From the NCBI RefSeq assembly GCF_900086715.1, contig NZ_FLKH01000012.1, forward strand, positions 1,364,001 through 1,428,000: a stretch of DNA of 64,000 bases, read 5' to 3'. Of this stretch, positions 50,693 through 60,201 are shown in pieces. The translations under genes and the position numbers were made by a program. Source of the stretch: Gracilibacillus timonensis (GTDB taxonomy: Bacteria; Bacillota; Bacilli; Bacillales; Amphibacillaceae). Position 1 is the first letter of the stretch. Every line of letters begins with the position of its first letter. The notes under the pieces were generated by a model. It ran no database searches. It was not told where the DNA came from and worked only from the letters and a program-made list of their open reading frames with translations.

Positions 50693-52474
50693 TTAGCCTC
50701 TGATAAATCTTAACATCTTTTCCATTCGTTGCTGCTTGCGTATCTTGTGATAATTTGAAAAGGGACAGCCTCCTTCTCGTACTCGTTCCAGCACGTTGCC
50801 AATCCTAAATAACGTCGGATCAAGATCTGCATTCACTTCGTGCCAATACAATGGTGTGGAGACGGTGGCTTCCTTGGTCATCCGCGGAGAATACGGCGCA
50901 ATCAGTGTTTTATCCTTGCCATGCTGGACATAATCTATATATAAACAATTCTTTCGCTTCTTTTTTATTCTTTCGGTGGTAAAACTGTCGGGATATGCTT
51001 CTTCCATTGTTTTCGCAATCGACATCGTTAAGAGCCCCGCTTCATCGTATGTCATACTACCTTCTTCTATCGGAATATATACTTGTAAACCTTTATTCCC
51101 TGATGTTTTCACGAAGGAAACAAGCTCTAAGTCATCTAATAATGATTTTATGATGTTGGCAGCTTTTACTGCCATTTGAAAATGATTCCGACTGGGTGGG
51201 TCCAGATCAAAGGCTATTTCCACTGGACTCTCTTTGCCCACTTTTTGAAATGGGATATGATATTCGATTGCCCCATGATTGGCCAGCCATATCAACTCCT
51301 CTAAATGATGGCATACCATATCCGTACCATTAGCCGATAAATCATCTGGCGCATAATCAGGCGGGTTTTTTTGAAAAAAAGATTCCTGATCCACCCCATT
51401 GGGACATCGAATGATCGTTAGTGCCCGATCGCTCAGAAATGGTAGCAGCCAAGGGGAAACTTCTCTCAAATAGACCAGTAAATCTGTTTTTGTATAGTGA
51501 TTAGGCCAGAGATTCTTTTCCACATTAGTGATGTCAATAGATGCAGGTAATTGAGCCATGTCCAATCGTAGCTTATTCAAGGTACAATCCTCGTTAGAAA
51601 CGGAAGGATCGATTTGCTTAAAATGAGGCTCTCTTAACTCACCACCATATAAATCTAATGTATGAATATTGCCAGTAATCGCAGGCGGCAATTGGTATAT
51701 CCCGTTTTCTAATTCTCCTTTTTCTTTAAAAAATGCTTGCACCATACGAATAGAATCTTCAGGGCCATATTTACATGTTCCAATATCGATGAATTGATCG
51801 TTATCACGTACCTTCACGGTAAAATAGTCATTACTGGGATTGTACGCTGTTACGATTCCTTGAATTTCTCTCCAGTTTTTAATTTTGAACCAATCATGAT
51901 GGTCCTTCCCTCTTTGATACATGCTTTTTTTCCTCTTAGCTATCGTTCCCTCACTTTGTGAAGCAAAGACTACTTTTTGCACCTCTGTCACAGATGTAAA
52001 AGTCGCCACATAGCTTAAAAAAGTGTGATCGGGAATGAGCTGCAATAGCTGCTGAAGCATTTCTTTTCGCAGGGATAACGTATCTTGACGAACATCATCT
52101 CCATTTATTTCTAACAAATCAAATACCATAAATGTTGCTGGTCTTTGTTTTGCCTGTTTTACGATTCGATCCGTATTTCGCATCCTACCTCGAACTTGTA
52201 TTTGAGCGAAATTAGCTTGATACGTATGGTTTAAGATAACTAGCTCACCATCTACTACCAACGGCAGTTTGTTGCTGACATAAGTGTGATTAGCCTTACA
52301 CCAATCGATTATCTCCGGAAATTGTTTGGACATATCACGATCATTCTTGCTTACCAGCCTAATATTTTCATTTTCCCATATTAATTTACAGCGAAAACCA
52401 TCATACTTGACTTCATACAGCCATTCATCACCTGTTGGTATATCGGTTCTTTCTATTGGTTTCATCCAGTCCAT
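50693..52474 (-). CDS. ligD: NHEJ DNA ligase-polymerase LigD
   Basis: 593 residues. Order is ligase then polymerase, as in B. subtilis LigD (about 611 residues). The ligase has its nucleotidyl lysine in EVKYDGFRC (Lys23) and an OB domain. The primase-polymerase starts near 310 and has the metal motif IAFDLDPP. No separate phosphoesterase domain. ATG 52474 follows GAGGTG. It is divergent from ku; together they repair double-strand breaks, mostly in spores in Bacillus. Confidence 0.94.
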   Translation of the reverse strand: MDWMKPIERTDIPTGDEWLYEVKYDGFRCKLIWENENIRLVSKNDRDMSKQFPEIIDWCKANHTYVSNKLPLVVDGELVILNHTYQANFAQIQVRGRMRNTDRIVKQAKQRPATFMVFDLLEINGDDVRQDTLSLRKEMLQQLLQLIPDHTFLSYVATFTSVTEVQKVVFASQSEGTIAKRKKSMYQRGKDHHDWFKIKNWREIQGIVTAYNPSNDYFTVKVRDNDQFIDIGTCKYGPEDSIRMVQAFFKEKGELENGIYQLPPAITGNIHTLDLYGGELREPHFKQIDPSVSNEDCTLNKLRLDMAQLPASIDITNVEKNLWPNHYTKTDLLVYLREVSPWLLPFLSDRALTIIRCPNGVDQESFFQKNPPDYAPDDLSANGTDMVCHHLEELIWLANHGAIEYHIPFQKVGKESPVEIAFDLDPPSRNHFQMAVKAANIIKSLLDDLELVSFVKTSGNKGLQVYIPIEEGSMTYDEAGLLTMSIAKTMEEAYPDSFTTERIKKKRKNCLYIDYVQHGKDKTLIAPYSPRMTKEATVSTPLYWHEVNADLDPTLFRIGNVLERVREGGCPFSNYHKIRKQQRMEKMLRFIRG

Positions 52475-52494
52475 GTGTGATCACCTCTATTCAA
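52462..52494 (-). CDS. Possible 10-codon leader ORF overlapping ligD start
   Basis: TTG 52494 follows a better Shine-Dalgarno (AAAGGAGG) than ligD itself and encodes MNRGDHTWTG. Its TGA overlaps the second in-frame ATG of ligD (52465). It could set ligD translation by coupling, or be fortuitous. Confidence 0.35.
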   Translation of the reverse strand: MNRGDHTWTG

Positions 52495-52528
52495 TAGAAT
52501 GCCTCCTTTTGTTTGATTTACTACTATT

Positions 52529-52558
52529 GCATAAAAAAACATATAAAGCAGCAAAATA
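52529..52558 (+). promoter_or_regulatory. Possible sigma-G promoter of ku
   Basis: GCATA (52529-52533), 18 bases, CAAAATA (52552-52558), close to the forespore sigma-G pattern. ku and ligD are sigma-G genes in B. subtilis. The site lies close to the start codon at 52582, so it is tentative. Confidence 0.35.
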
Positions 52559-52581
52559 AGCTCTAAAAAGGAAGTGTACTG

Positions 52582-53424
52582 ATGCATACGATGTGGAAAG
52601 GAACCATAAGCTTCGGCCTGGTCAATATCCCAGTAAAAATGCATGCCGCAACGGAAAATAAAGACATTAAACTCCGACAGCTGCATAAAAAATGCAAAAC
52701 ACCGATCAAATATGAAAAAACATGTCCTCATTGTGAAGAAGAAATTAAAAATGATGATATTGTAAAAGCCTACGAATACGCAAACAATAAGTTTGTGATT
52801 TTAGACGACGAAGAGTTAGAGGCGCTTAAACAGGAGCAAGCAGATAAAGCAGTAGAAATCATCGACTTTGTTCAATTACAAGATATTGATCCCATTTACT
52901 TTGAAAAAAGCTATTATTTATCTCCCAATGAAGGGGGAGCTAAGGCTTATGCCCTTTTGCGAGAAGCCTTAACAGATTCAGGAAAGATTGGCATTGCCAA
53001 AATGATGATTCGTTCCAAGGAACAGCTGGCCATTATCCGTGTATATAAAGACGCTATCGTCGTCGAAACCATTCATTATCCAGATGAAGTTCGTGCCATT
53101 TCCGACGTACCTAATCTGCCAGAGCAGGAGGATATAGGCAAAAAAGAATTAGACACCGCCACGTTGCTTATTGATCAATTAACCACCGAATTTGACCCAG
53201 AAAAATATCAGGATAATTACCGTACCGCACTTCTTGAATTGATTGAAGCGAAGAAAAATAAGGAAGAAGTGGAAATCGGAAGGGGAACGAAGCCAGCGCC
53301 AGATAATGTGGTCAACTTAATGGACGCACTGCAGGAATCATTGGATCGTGTAAAAAAGGACAAACCAAAGCCAAAGCAAGCAAAGAAAAAAACAACGACA
53401 AAAAAGAAGAAAGCTACTTCCTAA
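52582..53424 (+). CDS. ku: DNA end-binding protein Ku
   Basis: 280 residues, typical bacterial Ku. It begins MHTMWKGTISFGLVNIPVKM; the core beta-barrel continues to about residue 230, and a Lys-rich tail (KPKQAKKKTTTKKKK) gives extra DNA contact. Homodimeric ring that threads DNA ends and recruits LigD. Binding site AAGGAAG before the ATG. Confidence 0.96.
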   Translation: MHTMWKGTISFGLVNIPVKMHAATENKDIKLRQLHKKCKTPIKYEKTCPHCEEEIKNDDIVKAYEYANNKFVILDDEELEALKQEQADKAVEIIDFVQLQDIDPIYFEKSYYLSPNEGGAKAYALLREALTDSGKIGIAKMMIRSKEQLAIIRVYKDAIVVETIHYPDEVRAISDVPNLPEQEDIGKKELDTATLLIDQLTTEFDPEKYQDNYRTALLELIEAKKNKEEVEIGRGTKPAPDNVVNLMDALQESLDRVKKDKPKPKQAKKKTTTKKKKATS

Positions 53425-53429
53425 GTAAA

Positions 53430-53524
53430 ATTGTTCAAAAAGACCAATTCATACAAGTTATCGAAAAAGCTTGTCAACTCAGATATGACTCGTTTATCAC
53501 TTGGTGACTGGCTTTTTGAACAAT
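53430..53524. repeat. 95-bp inverted-repeat element after ku
   Basis: Ends ATTGTTCAAAAAGACCA and TGGCTTTTTGAACAAT are inverted repeats with one mismatch. An inner ACAAG/CTTGT pair may extend the structure. It may be a miniature transposable element or a long terminator. 53525-53875 contains no gene I can support. Confidence 0.5.
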
Positions 53525-53875
53525 CTTTTTCACGAAAAAATTATACCATATAAGCATTGATCATATAAAAAATCCTTCAACTTACCCGAATCTCCCATTT
53601 CATAACAATCAGATAAAAGGGTATGAAATTCTTTTTTCCTGTTTCAATCAGTAATTTGTTGGCACAAATGTTGCTAGTTCTTTTATTACCATCCTAGAAT
53701 AATTGTGAACGCATAGCCCAAACATCATACGAAAGAGCCCTGCAGCATCCAACACTTCCATACGATTGAATAAAAAGGATAAAATTCTAAATACTTAACA
53801 TACATTTATTAAATTATTTCCATTCATGAATTCGTTCATTATTCCTCATAATAAATGATAAGGGGGGTATCTATC

Positions 53876-54091
53876 ATGGGTGAAGGCAGCCAATTCAAAA
53901 GCGGAGACAAAGCTCCTAATAATGGAGTCTATATGGAAGTTGGTGAGACAGGCAGTAGTGTGGAAGATCCGCTTCAAATCTCCATGAAAGCTGGAGATAC
54001 ATTTCCAGAAACCAAAAACAAGGATCGCGTTTGGAAAAACAAACGCAGACAATCACGACAAAGTCCACAAAACAGTCGGCATACGTCTTAA
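53876..54091 (+). CDS. YjzC-family small protein
   Basis: 71 residues from the ATG at 53876 (MGEGSQFKSGDKAPNNGVY) with GGGGGG upstream; seven upstream codons are excluded. The pattern GDKAPNNGVYMEVGETGS and FPETKNKDRVWKNKR matches the YjzC family as I recall it. Function unknown. Basic, Gln/Ser-rich tail. Confidence 0.85.
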   Translation: MGEGSQFKSGDKAPNNGVYMEVGETGSSVEDPLQISMKAGDTFPETKNKDRVWKNKRRQSRQSPQNSRHTS

Positions 54092-54101
54092 TGCAGCGAG
54101 G

Positions 54102-54124
54102 ATGGGGGCTTCTTTTGCCCCCAT
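54102..54124. terminator. G+C-rich hairpin between converging genes
   Basis: ATGGGGGC/GCCCCCAT with a seven-base loop between the yjzC-like and methyltransferase-like genes. T run is poor. Confidence 0.5.
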
Positions 54125-54128
54125 TACC

Positions 54129-54803
54129 TTATGTTAGCATGGACGAAAAAGGTGCTTTGGCAAGGTAGATATAGTCAGGTTCTCCCTTTTCTTGAGGTAC
54201 GGGAATTTCTTGTACTTCTGCGAAATATTTTTTGAGTTTATGAACAAAATCTTTCGACGAATGAGCGCTCCAAAAAGCTAATACGCCATTAACAGATAAT
54301 AATTCGACCAATGAGCGAAGGGTATTCGCTTGGTATAAGTCCGCATTGGAGTTCGTTACTGTCCAGTCAGGTCCATTATCGATATCTAAGCAAATCACAT
54401 CAAATCTATCTGTCGCTGTATTCATCCAGTCCAGCAAATCAGCTTGAATCAAATTCGTTCTCGCATCCGTTAAAGCATGGTTTGAAATGGTAGCAAGATG
54501 CGTACGGTTCCATTGAATAATAGCTTCTTCTATCTCAATCACGGTTACTCGAGCAACTTGTTTATGTCGCAATGCCTCGGCTAAAGAAAATCCAACTCCA
54601 AGGCCACCAATAAGTACATGTCGAGGGGCTTTTGTATTTTTTAATGCGGCACTTACTAAAAGCCTTTCCGATTCCCCATTATAGGTTGCCATTAAAAACG
54701 TCCCATTGCTTATGATTTCATAGTGACTGTCACGTTTTTGCAACTGTATATCCCCTCTGGGCGTCCGCACACGTTCTATAATATCAGGTGTTTGATCATA
54801 CAT
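54129..54803 (-). CDS. Spermidine-synthase-like methyltransferase-fold protein
   Basis: 224 residues from the ATG at 54803 (AAAGGATG upstream). Rossmann core: HVLIGGLGVGFSLAEAL, then the acidic strand VTVIEIEEAII and FDVICLDIDNGPDW. This is the SpeE-type fold, but the usual GGGDGG loop is changed to GGLGVG and the N-terminal domain is short. The true substrate is unclear. Stand-alone gene. Confidence 0.75.
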   Translation of the reverse strand: MYDQTPDIIERVRTPRGDIQLQKRDSHYEIISNGTFLMATYNGESERLLVSAALKNTKAPRHVLIGGLGVGFSLAEALRHKQVARVTVIEIEEAIIQWNRTHLATISNHALTDARTNLIQADLLDWMNTATDRFDVICLDIDNGPDWTVTNSNADLYQANTLRSLVELLSVNGVLAFWSAHSSKDFVHKLKKYFAEVQEIPVPQEKGEPDYIYLAKAPFSSMLT

Positions 54804-54859
54804 TCTACACACATCCTTTATCACCACAATATGATTTTACCATTGGATAAAACACTTAT

Positions 54860-55720
54860 TTAAGAAAGAGCAACAGCGATTACGCCAATCACCATGATCG
54901 CTGCAGCAATCATCCTTCTTCTTCCAAAATTCTCTTTAAAGAAAACTACTCCTAGTACCGCACCGATAAATATGCTTAATTCTCTTACCGGCGAAACATA
55001 ACTCACTGGAGTCGTCACCATAGCTATTAGTATTAATATGTAAGCCAATGGATTTAAAATGCCTACACCAATTGTTTCCAACTTAAGGTATTTCCAATCT
55101 TGACGGATTTTCTGCCAATGCTTGTTAGCAAATGGAATCAGTAAAACCACCTGTCCCACAATACTGCCATAGCTTAGTAAGATAGGATGAATGACCGTCA
55201 CGCTGACAATATACTTATCCAACAGCGAATAACTCGCAATCATACAACCGATCAACAGACCGTATAAAATCGCTGGCAGTACCGTTTTTTCTCGTAAAAT
55301 TCGTAACCCGCCAGTGAATATAAACACACTGAACACAATGCAAAAAATCCCTAGTTTCCCAAGCCAATTCAGCTCTTCGTCTAATAGAAAAAATGCCGTA
55401 ATGGCAATGATCATTGGACCAATTCCACGAGCGATCGGATAGACTAATGAAAAATCACCTATTCGATAACCCTTTTGTAAAGTTATAGCATACAGCAAAT
55501 GTAAGCAAGCACTAGCCAGAATAAGCCCTAGCTCCAACCAGCCAAATTTGATATCGACCACTACTATAACTATGATGACTAAGGGGCTGTAGATCACTGC
55601 ACTTACTAACATATATAACCATACAAAAGAAGTGCCCCCGGATGATCTTTTCGCTAAAAAGTTCCATGTTGCATGGATAGTAGCAGAGATCACGACAAGG
55701 GTTAATGCCCAAATCGACAT
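54860..55720 (-). CDS. EamA/DMT-family transporter
   Basis: 286 residues, ten membrane helices in two EamA repeats (about 1-135 and 145-286). Drug/metabolite transporter superfamily; substrate not predictable. Start ATG 55720 behind GGAGGGGC. Confidence 0.88.
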   Translation of the reverse strand: MSIWALTLVVISATIHATWNFLAKRSSGGTSFVWLYMLVSAVIYSPLVIIVIVVVDIKFGWLELGLILASACLHLLYAITLQKGYRIGDFSLVYPIARGIGPMIIAITAFFLLDEELNWLGKLGIFCIVFSVFIFTGGLRILREKTVLPAILYGLLIGCMIASYSLLDKYIVSVTVIHPILLSYGSIVGQVVLLIPFANKHWQKIRQDWKYLKLETIGVGILNPLAYILILIAMVTTPVSYVSPVRELSIFIGAVLGVVFFKENFGRRRMIAAAIMVIGVIAVALS

Positions 55721-55813
55721 CTGATTGCCCCTCCTTTATCCCATAAACTGTCTTTTCTAGATTTAATTAGATGGTTGGTTCTGTATCCATCGCAGCCATT
55801 TTACTAACCATAC

Positions 55814-56653
55814 CTATTCGTTCAATCCCGTCCACTCCATACTTTTGGTATATAATATTTTTTGAATGTCTTCATTATACGAAACGGGGGCAGTCAGTTC
55901 TACCTTATTATCTTTGAAAAATTTACCGCTAACACCTTTTATATCGTTAGAGGCAGCCAAATAAACAGACGTATCCGCACCTTGTTCCGGTGATTTTGAA
56001 AACAATTTCATTATCGGTCTCAGCATTTTTGGTGCCATTCGCGTGGCTTGAGGTGTGTAAATAAAGCCTGGATGTAACGCATTTATGGTAACACCACTGT
56101 TTTCTAATGCTTTACTCATGTAATAGGTCATCATAAGCACAGCCGTTTTTGCCGTTTTATACGCCTGCATTCCCGAATAGTTGGAAACTGTTTGGGGGAC
56201 AGCATCTTTTGGTTGAAAATGTTTGTCTTGTACAATGGAGGCTACATTAACAATCCTGGCTGGCTCGGAAGCCTTTAATTTATTTAGCAACAATTGTGTC
56301 AATAAAAAAGGTGCCAAATAATTAACCGCAAACGTCATCTCAAATCCATCACTATTGACCTGATATTGCCCAAATACTCCACCGGCATTGTTGATGAGCA
56401 CGTCTAATGAAGGATACCCTTCCTCCACTTCTGCAGCTAGCTTTCTAATATCATGCTGGGAAGACAAATCAGCAACTAACAAATCAATGTTTTGGTTACC
56501 TGTAGTATCCATGATATGCTGGCGCGCCTCTGCTCCCTTTTGCACATTTCTGCAGACCATGATGATGAGATGACCTTGTTTAGCTAAATGATTAGCCGTT
56601 GCGAATCCAATTCCTGAATTAGCGCCTGTGATCAACATCGTTTTTGTATCCAT
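55814..56653 (-). CDS. Short-chain dehydrogenase/reductase
   Basis: 279 residues. Cofactor loop TGANSGIGFATA, NNAGG motif, and catalytic YxxxK in AYKTAK. The long C-terminal part and PKDAVPQT loop resemble retinol-dehydrogenase-like SDRs. NADPH-dependent oxidoreductase; substrate unknown. Confidence 0.9.
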   Translation of the reverse strand: MDTKTMLITGANSGIGFATANHLAKQGHLIIMVCRNVQKGAEARQHIMDTTGNQNIDLLVADLSSQHDIRKLAAEVEEGYPSLDVLINNAGGVFGQYQVNSDGFEMTFAVNYLAPFLLTQLLLNKLKASEPARIVNVASIVQDKHFQPKDAVPQTVSNYSGMQAYKTAKTAVLMMTYYMSKALENSGVTINALHPGFIYTPQATRMAPKMLRPIMKLFSKSPEQGADTSVYLAASNDIKGVSGKFFKDNKVELTAPVSYNEDIQKILYTKSMEWTGLNE

Positions 56654-56953
56654 TTAATACTCACCTTCTTATTTTCGATCGATTAAGTAAAGTGGGCCCT
56701 TTTCAAAACCATAATGAATACTTCCATCTATATCTTATCGAGACAATACCTTCTGTGCAAGTCAGGTGTTCTGCACAATCTATATAACCATACATTTCCC
56801 ACTCGAAATGCACTTCCTATAAGAAAAACGTCTTCAGCTGGAACATTGGCAAATGAATGATGTTAATTCTGCATGCTTTGATATAATCTAGCCAGCGAAG
56901 GGAAACCATATATATATATCTTCTACTAAATCCCTTTCCGTCACATATACTGC
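56654..56953. other. Intergenic, no gene seen
   Basis: A+T-rich. Contains a run of TA dinucleotides near 56912 and a TTTGATATAAT string at 56878-56888 on the plus strand. No gene, hairpin or repeat I can support. Confidence 0.4.
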
Positions 56954-57625
56954 TTATTCTGGATAAACAGCTTGTCTTTTGCCGCCTAGGAACAGAACCC
57001 TTGTCTTTCCTGCCACGACGGTTGCCATACTAGGTAATACGGTTCCTACCAATACAATACACACGGAAAATAATAAAATCAGCCAATTACCTTTTTGAAT
57101 AAAAGCAGCAATTCCAAGTCCACCCAAGGCACCTCCAAAAAGATACATAAAGGTAACCAGGAGAATAATTTTAAACGAAACTGGCATGATCTATATATGA
57201 CCTTTCGTTAAACGATGTAGGTTGACCAATTGATCCATCTTTTTTCTAAACATGCGATTTAGAGAAGACAGTAGAAAAATAATGAATGCCATAATAAAGG
57301 CGACAATGATTACATTCATGTATTTCGGAATACCTATCTCAAAATAATTGGCAAGCGGACTTAAAGTACTGGCCATAATAGATGCTACAATCGTCCATAA
57401 AAACGGAGAAGATCCCACTTTATTCTTTACTGCTGGTGCTGTTAATTCTTTTACGATTTCTGGATTTTCGAGTTTGTAGACATGGTTAGGGAGCAGCCAG
57501 TAAAGAAAAGGACATAACATCTTCCAAAGGGACCCTCCTCCCATATCCAGGATATATTGCTCTTCTTTTATCGCAAGGACTCGATACCTTACATTTTTCG
57601 CCACGAGCCGTACGGTGCATTTCAT
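56954..57625 (-). pseudogene. DUF443-like multi-helix membrane protein interrupted by an in-frame TAG
   Basis: Codons 1-144 (57625-57194) read MKCTVRLVAKNVRYRVLAIK, PFLYWLLPNHVYKL and two helices, a DUF443 (Gpos tandem 5-TM) pattern. A TAG at 57191-57193 is followed in the same frame, two codons later, by a further 77 codons with three helices (FKIILLVTFMYLFGG, WLILLFSVCIVLV). Together 223 codons is the expected DUF443 length. The ATG after the stop has only a weak, distant binding site. Most likely a nonsense-mutated gene. Confidence 0.7.
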
Positions 57626-57665
57626 TCCTTACTCCCCATTTCTTCTGTTGCTATATCGATTAAAA

Positions 57666-57724
57666 AGAAAAAACATACATCCGCTTAACAGTCTCAATAA
57701 ACTGTAAGTGACGTATGCTTTTTC
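57666..57724 (-). terminator. Terminator of the BCCT gene
   Basis: Long hairpin AAGCATACGTCACTTACAGT... pairing with ...ACTGTTAAGCGGATGTATG, then TTTTTT on the minus strand. Confidence 0.75.
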
Positions 57725-57769
57725 TATCTATTTCACATTTTTATATAATCAGCTTCTAGCATCATCATT

Positions 57770-59350
57770 TTAATCATGCTTTTTCTCAGACTGATCAAGG
57801 GTTATCGAGCTTGATGATTTCACCTTCTTCTGGCGGTATAAATCATGGCTAGAAGCCCGCATAAATGACCATGCAAGTAAAACAATGATAAAGATTACTG
57901 GAAATCCTGCGACAATACTGGCGGTTTGTAATGCCTCCAGCCCTCCAATAAACATCAGAGCCATCGGTAGAATCATTAATACAAATGCCCAAAAGATTCG
58001 ATGCCAACGCATTGGTTCCCCAGCAACAATTCGCCTTTGCGCAACGGAAGCTAAAATATAAGATGCCGAATCAAATGTTGTTGCTAAGAAAATAATCGCC
58101 AAGACGGTGAATACCGGAATAATCAACCATGAAATAGGTAATTGATCCAAAATCGCAATAATCGCTGCCGGCGCACCGTAATTATCCATAAAGCCAATCA
58201 CATCAAACGAACCTGACAATTGTAGATAAAGCCCAAAATTTCCTAAAATCCCAAAGAATAACACACTACCTAGCGTACCGTATACTAACGTTCCCAGTAT
58301 CATTTCTTTAATGGTACGTCCTCTAGATATTCTTGCCACAAACAATCCTACGAACGGGGCGTATACTACCCACCATGCCCAATAAAAAATCGTCCATGTC
58401 TCAGGAAAACCAGTTCCTTCTGTTCCTGGGATATTCGCAAGTGGTTCCAACCAAGTAGCCATATTGAAAAAGTTATTGGCAATCATACCAAGGCTTGTGA
58501 ATGTCATTTCACTAATAAATAGGGTTGGACCAAAAATAAAAACAAAGATTAAGATAAAAAATACCAGCCAAATATTTAAATCACTTAGCACTTTGATTCC
58601 TTTATTGATCCCCGAATAAGAGCTAAACGCAAAGATAGCCGTACAAATTAACATAATGACTGCTTGCATGCCTAACGTAACAGGAATATTGGTAACATGA
58701 TTAATCCCTTCCGCAATCATTGGTGTACCAAGTGCTAAAGTAGTACCGGCACCGCCAAGGAGACCAAAGATGAATAATACATCGACAAGTACTCCTAAAG
58801 GTCCATCGGCGTATTTTCCAATAACGGGTCTTGTCGCTTCACTAATTTTTAGCACAGGCTTTTTACGGACATAATAGAAATATCCAATAGGCAATGCTGG
58901 TAATGTATAAAAAGACCAAGCAATCGGTCCCCAATGAAAGATCCCGTAACTTGCTGCCCAATTAATTGCCTCTTCTGATTCTGGGTTGATTCCAAATGGA
59001 GGACCTTGGTAATAATAAGCCCATTCAATCAAACCCCAATATAAAATACTGGAACCGATCCCGGCTGAGAAAAGCATGGCAGCCCATGAGAAGGTTTTGA
59101 ATTCTTTTTTTGTTTCTCTACCCCCTAGCTTAATTTTACCGCTTTTACTGAAAGCAACATAAAGCAGGAAGGTCAATATACCAAGTCCTAATATTAAATA
59201 GAGAATACCAAAATTCCCTGTTACAAATTCGTTGGCTTGACTGATAACTTCAGCTCCAGCTTCTGGAAATAGAATTAACGGAATAACAACACTAAGCAAA
59301 ATAACTAATGAAAAAATAAAAGTTGGCCAATCGATTAACCGTTTGTTCAT
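57770..59350 (-). CDS. BCCT-family osmolyte (betaine/choline/carnitine) transporter
   Basis: 526 residues, twelve helices. The BCCT signature is intact: FYWAWWVVYAPFVGLFVARI followed by SRGRTIKE, and the Trp-rich helix 4 FHWGPIAWSFYTLPALP. Sodium-coupled uptake of glycine betaine or a related compound is expected, as for OpuD/BetL. Acidic/charged C-terminal tail. Own promoter upstream. Confidence 0.93.
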   Translation of the reverse strand: MNKRLIDWPTFIFSLVILLSVVIPLILFPEAGAEVISQANEFVTGNFGILYLILGLGILTFLLYVAFSKSGKIKLGGRETKKEFKTFSWAAMLFSAGIGSSILYWGLIEWAYYYQGPPFGINPESEEAINWAASYGIFHWGPIAWSFYTLPALPIGYFYYVRKKPVLKISEATRPVIGKYADGPLGVLVDVLFIFGLLGGAGTTLALGTPMIAEGINHVTNIPVTLGMQAVIMLICTAIFAFSSYSGINKGIKVLSDLNIWLVFFILIFVFIFGPTLFISEMTFTSLGMIANNFFNMATWLEPLANIPGTEGTGFPETWTIFYWAWWVVYAPFVGLFVARISRGRTIKEMILGTLVYGTLGSVLFFGILGNFGLYLQLSGSFDVIGFMDNYGAPAAIIAILDQLPISWLIIPVFTVLAIIFLATTFDSASYILASVAQRRIVAGEPMRWHRIFWAFVLMILPMALMFIGGLEALQTASIVAGFPVIFIIVLLAWSFMRASSHDLYRQKKVKSSSSITLDQSEKKHD

Positions 59351-59608
59351 AAATTCCTCTCCTGTTCGTTTGATAGTCTTCCATTATGTACAGCTTGTTC
59401 AACATCACGGAAGAAAACAGATGATTATGCAAGCGTTTTTCACTTGCTTCCCTTATCGTCTGTAAACTCTATAGCTTTTATTCTGAGAACACTTTCATCC
59501 GTGTTTGTTGAAGGATGGTCTTCATTTATTCTTTCATTCGATGACAATACCATGCATTTGGTCTGGCTGCAGGGATCAGACCTTGTTACGAAAAAGATAT
59601 CATTTCTT

Positions 59609-59637
59609 ATGTTATACGTTAACTTGTTAATCGTCAA
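59609..59637 (-). promoter_or_regulatory. Promoter of the BCCT gene
   Basis: TTGACG (59632-59637), 17 bases, TAACAT (59609-59614) on the minus strand, giving a 5' leader of about 250 bases. A 65-codon ORF in that leader has no binding site and is not called. Confidence 0.5.
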
Positions 59638-59689
59638 GTTTATTGGTTAATTTTTACTTTTATGGTTAAAACGTTATTTTATCGTGTTG

Positions 59690-60085
59690 ACAATACGAAA
59701 AACCAGGCAACCCCCCGCCCGGTCCTTTATTACTATATAAGTTGAACGTATAAATGTAAAAAAAAAACCGAGTGACAGGCAAGTCTTTGCTCGCATTATT
59801 TCCAGATAATACCTTGTTTGACCCATTCGTGTGAATGACCATTCACACGCCTTTCAGCTCCTCTGAAAGGTAGCGGTATGAGAGATAACCAGAAAATAAA
59901 TGCATTTATTCCTTGGTTATCTCCTCAAAGCGCGTAAATGGATCAAGAGCACCTATCCGATCCATGAGATACGATTGCATTTCACTTATATCATCAAAAG
60001 AACCGGCTGACTACGATAAGGAGGGACTATGTTAATTAAGTAGACTACTTTACGGAGTGATGAGTTTGATCGTTTTATCTGTGGA
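59690..60085 (-). repeat. Dispersed intergenic repeat, copy A, with three-hairpin insert
   Basis: Longest copy. 59750-59835 and 59939-59993 match copy B (18537-18712). Between them lie three hairpins: CGTGTGAATG/CATTCACACG (59828-59849), CCTTTCAG/CTGAAAGG (59850-59870) and GAGATAACCA/TGGTTATCTC (59882-59923). 60027-60085 matches fragment C at 17682. 59690-59731 resembles 39245-39282. No ORF. Confidence 0.6.
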
Positions 60086-60201
60086 TATGGTTTAGAGGCA
60101 TTGTTATACACATATAATCTCTGAAAATAACGACTCGGCAACTTCCCCGCATCCGGCTTAACAAAAATCCGGTTTGTTCAAGACCAACATGGTGCTACAC
60201 G

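Noticed and set aside
59440-59637. 65-codon ORF upstream of the BCCT gene
   Set aside because: No ribosome binding site, no recognised pattern; it starts at the proposed -35 of the BCCT promoter.
59750-59993. Riboswitch as explanation of the structured repeat upstream of the BCCT gene
   Set aside because: The likely BCCT promoter lies between the repeat and the gene, so the repeat is not in that mRNA leader, and no known aptamer core is visible.
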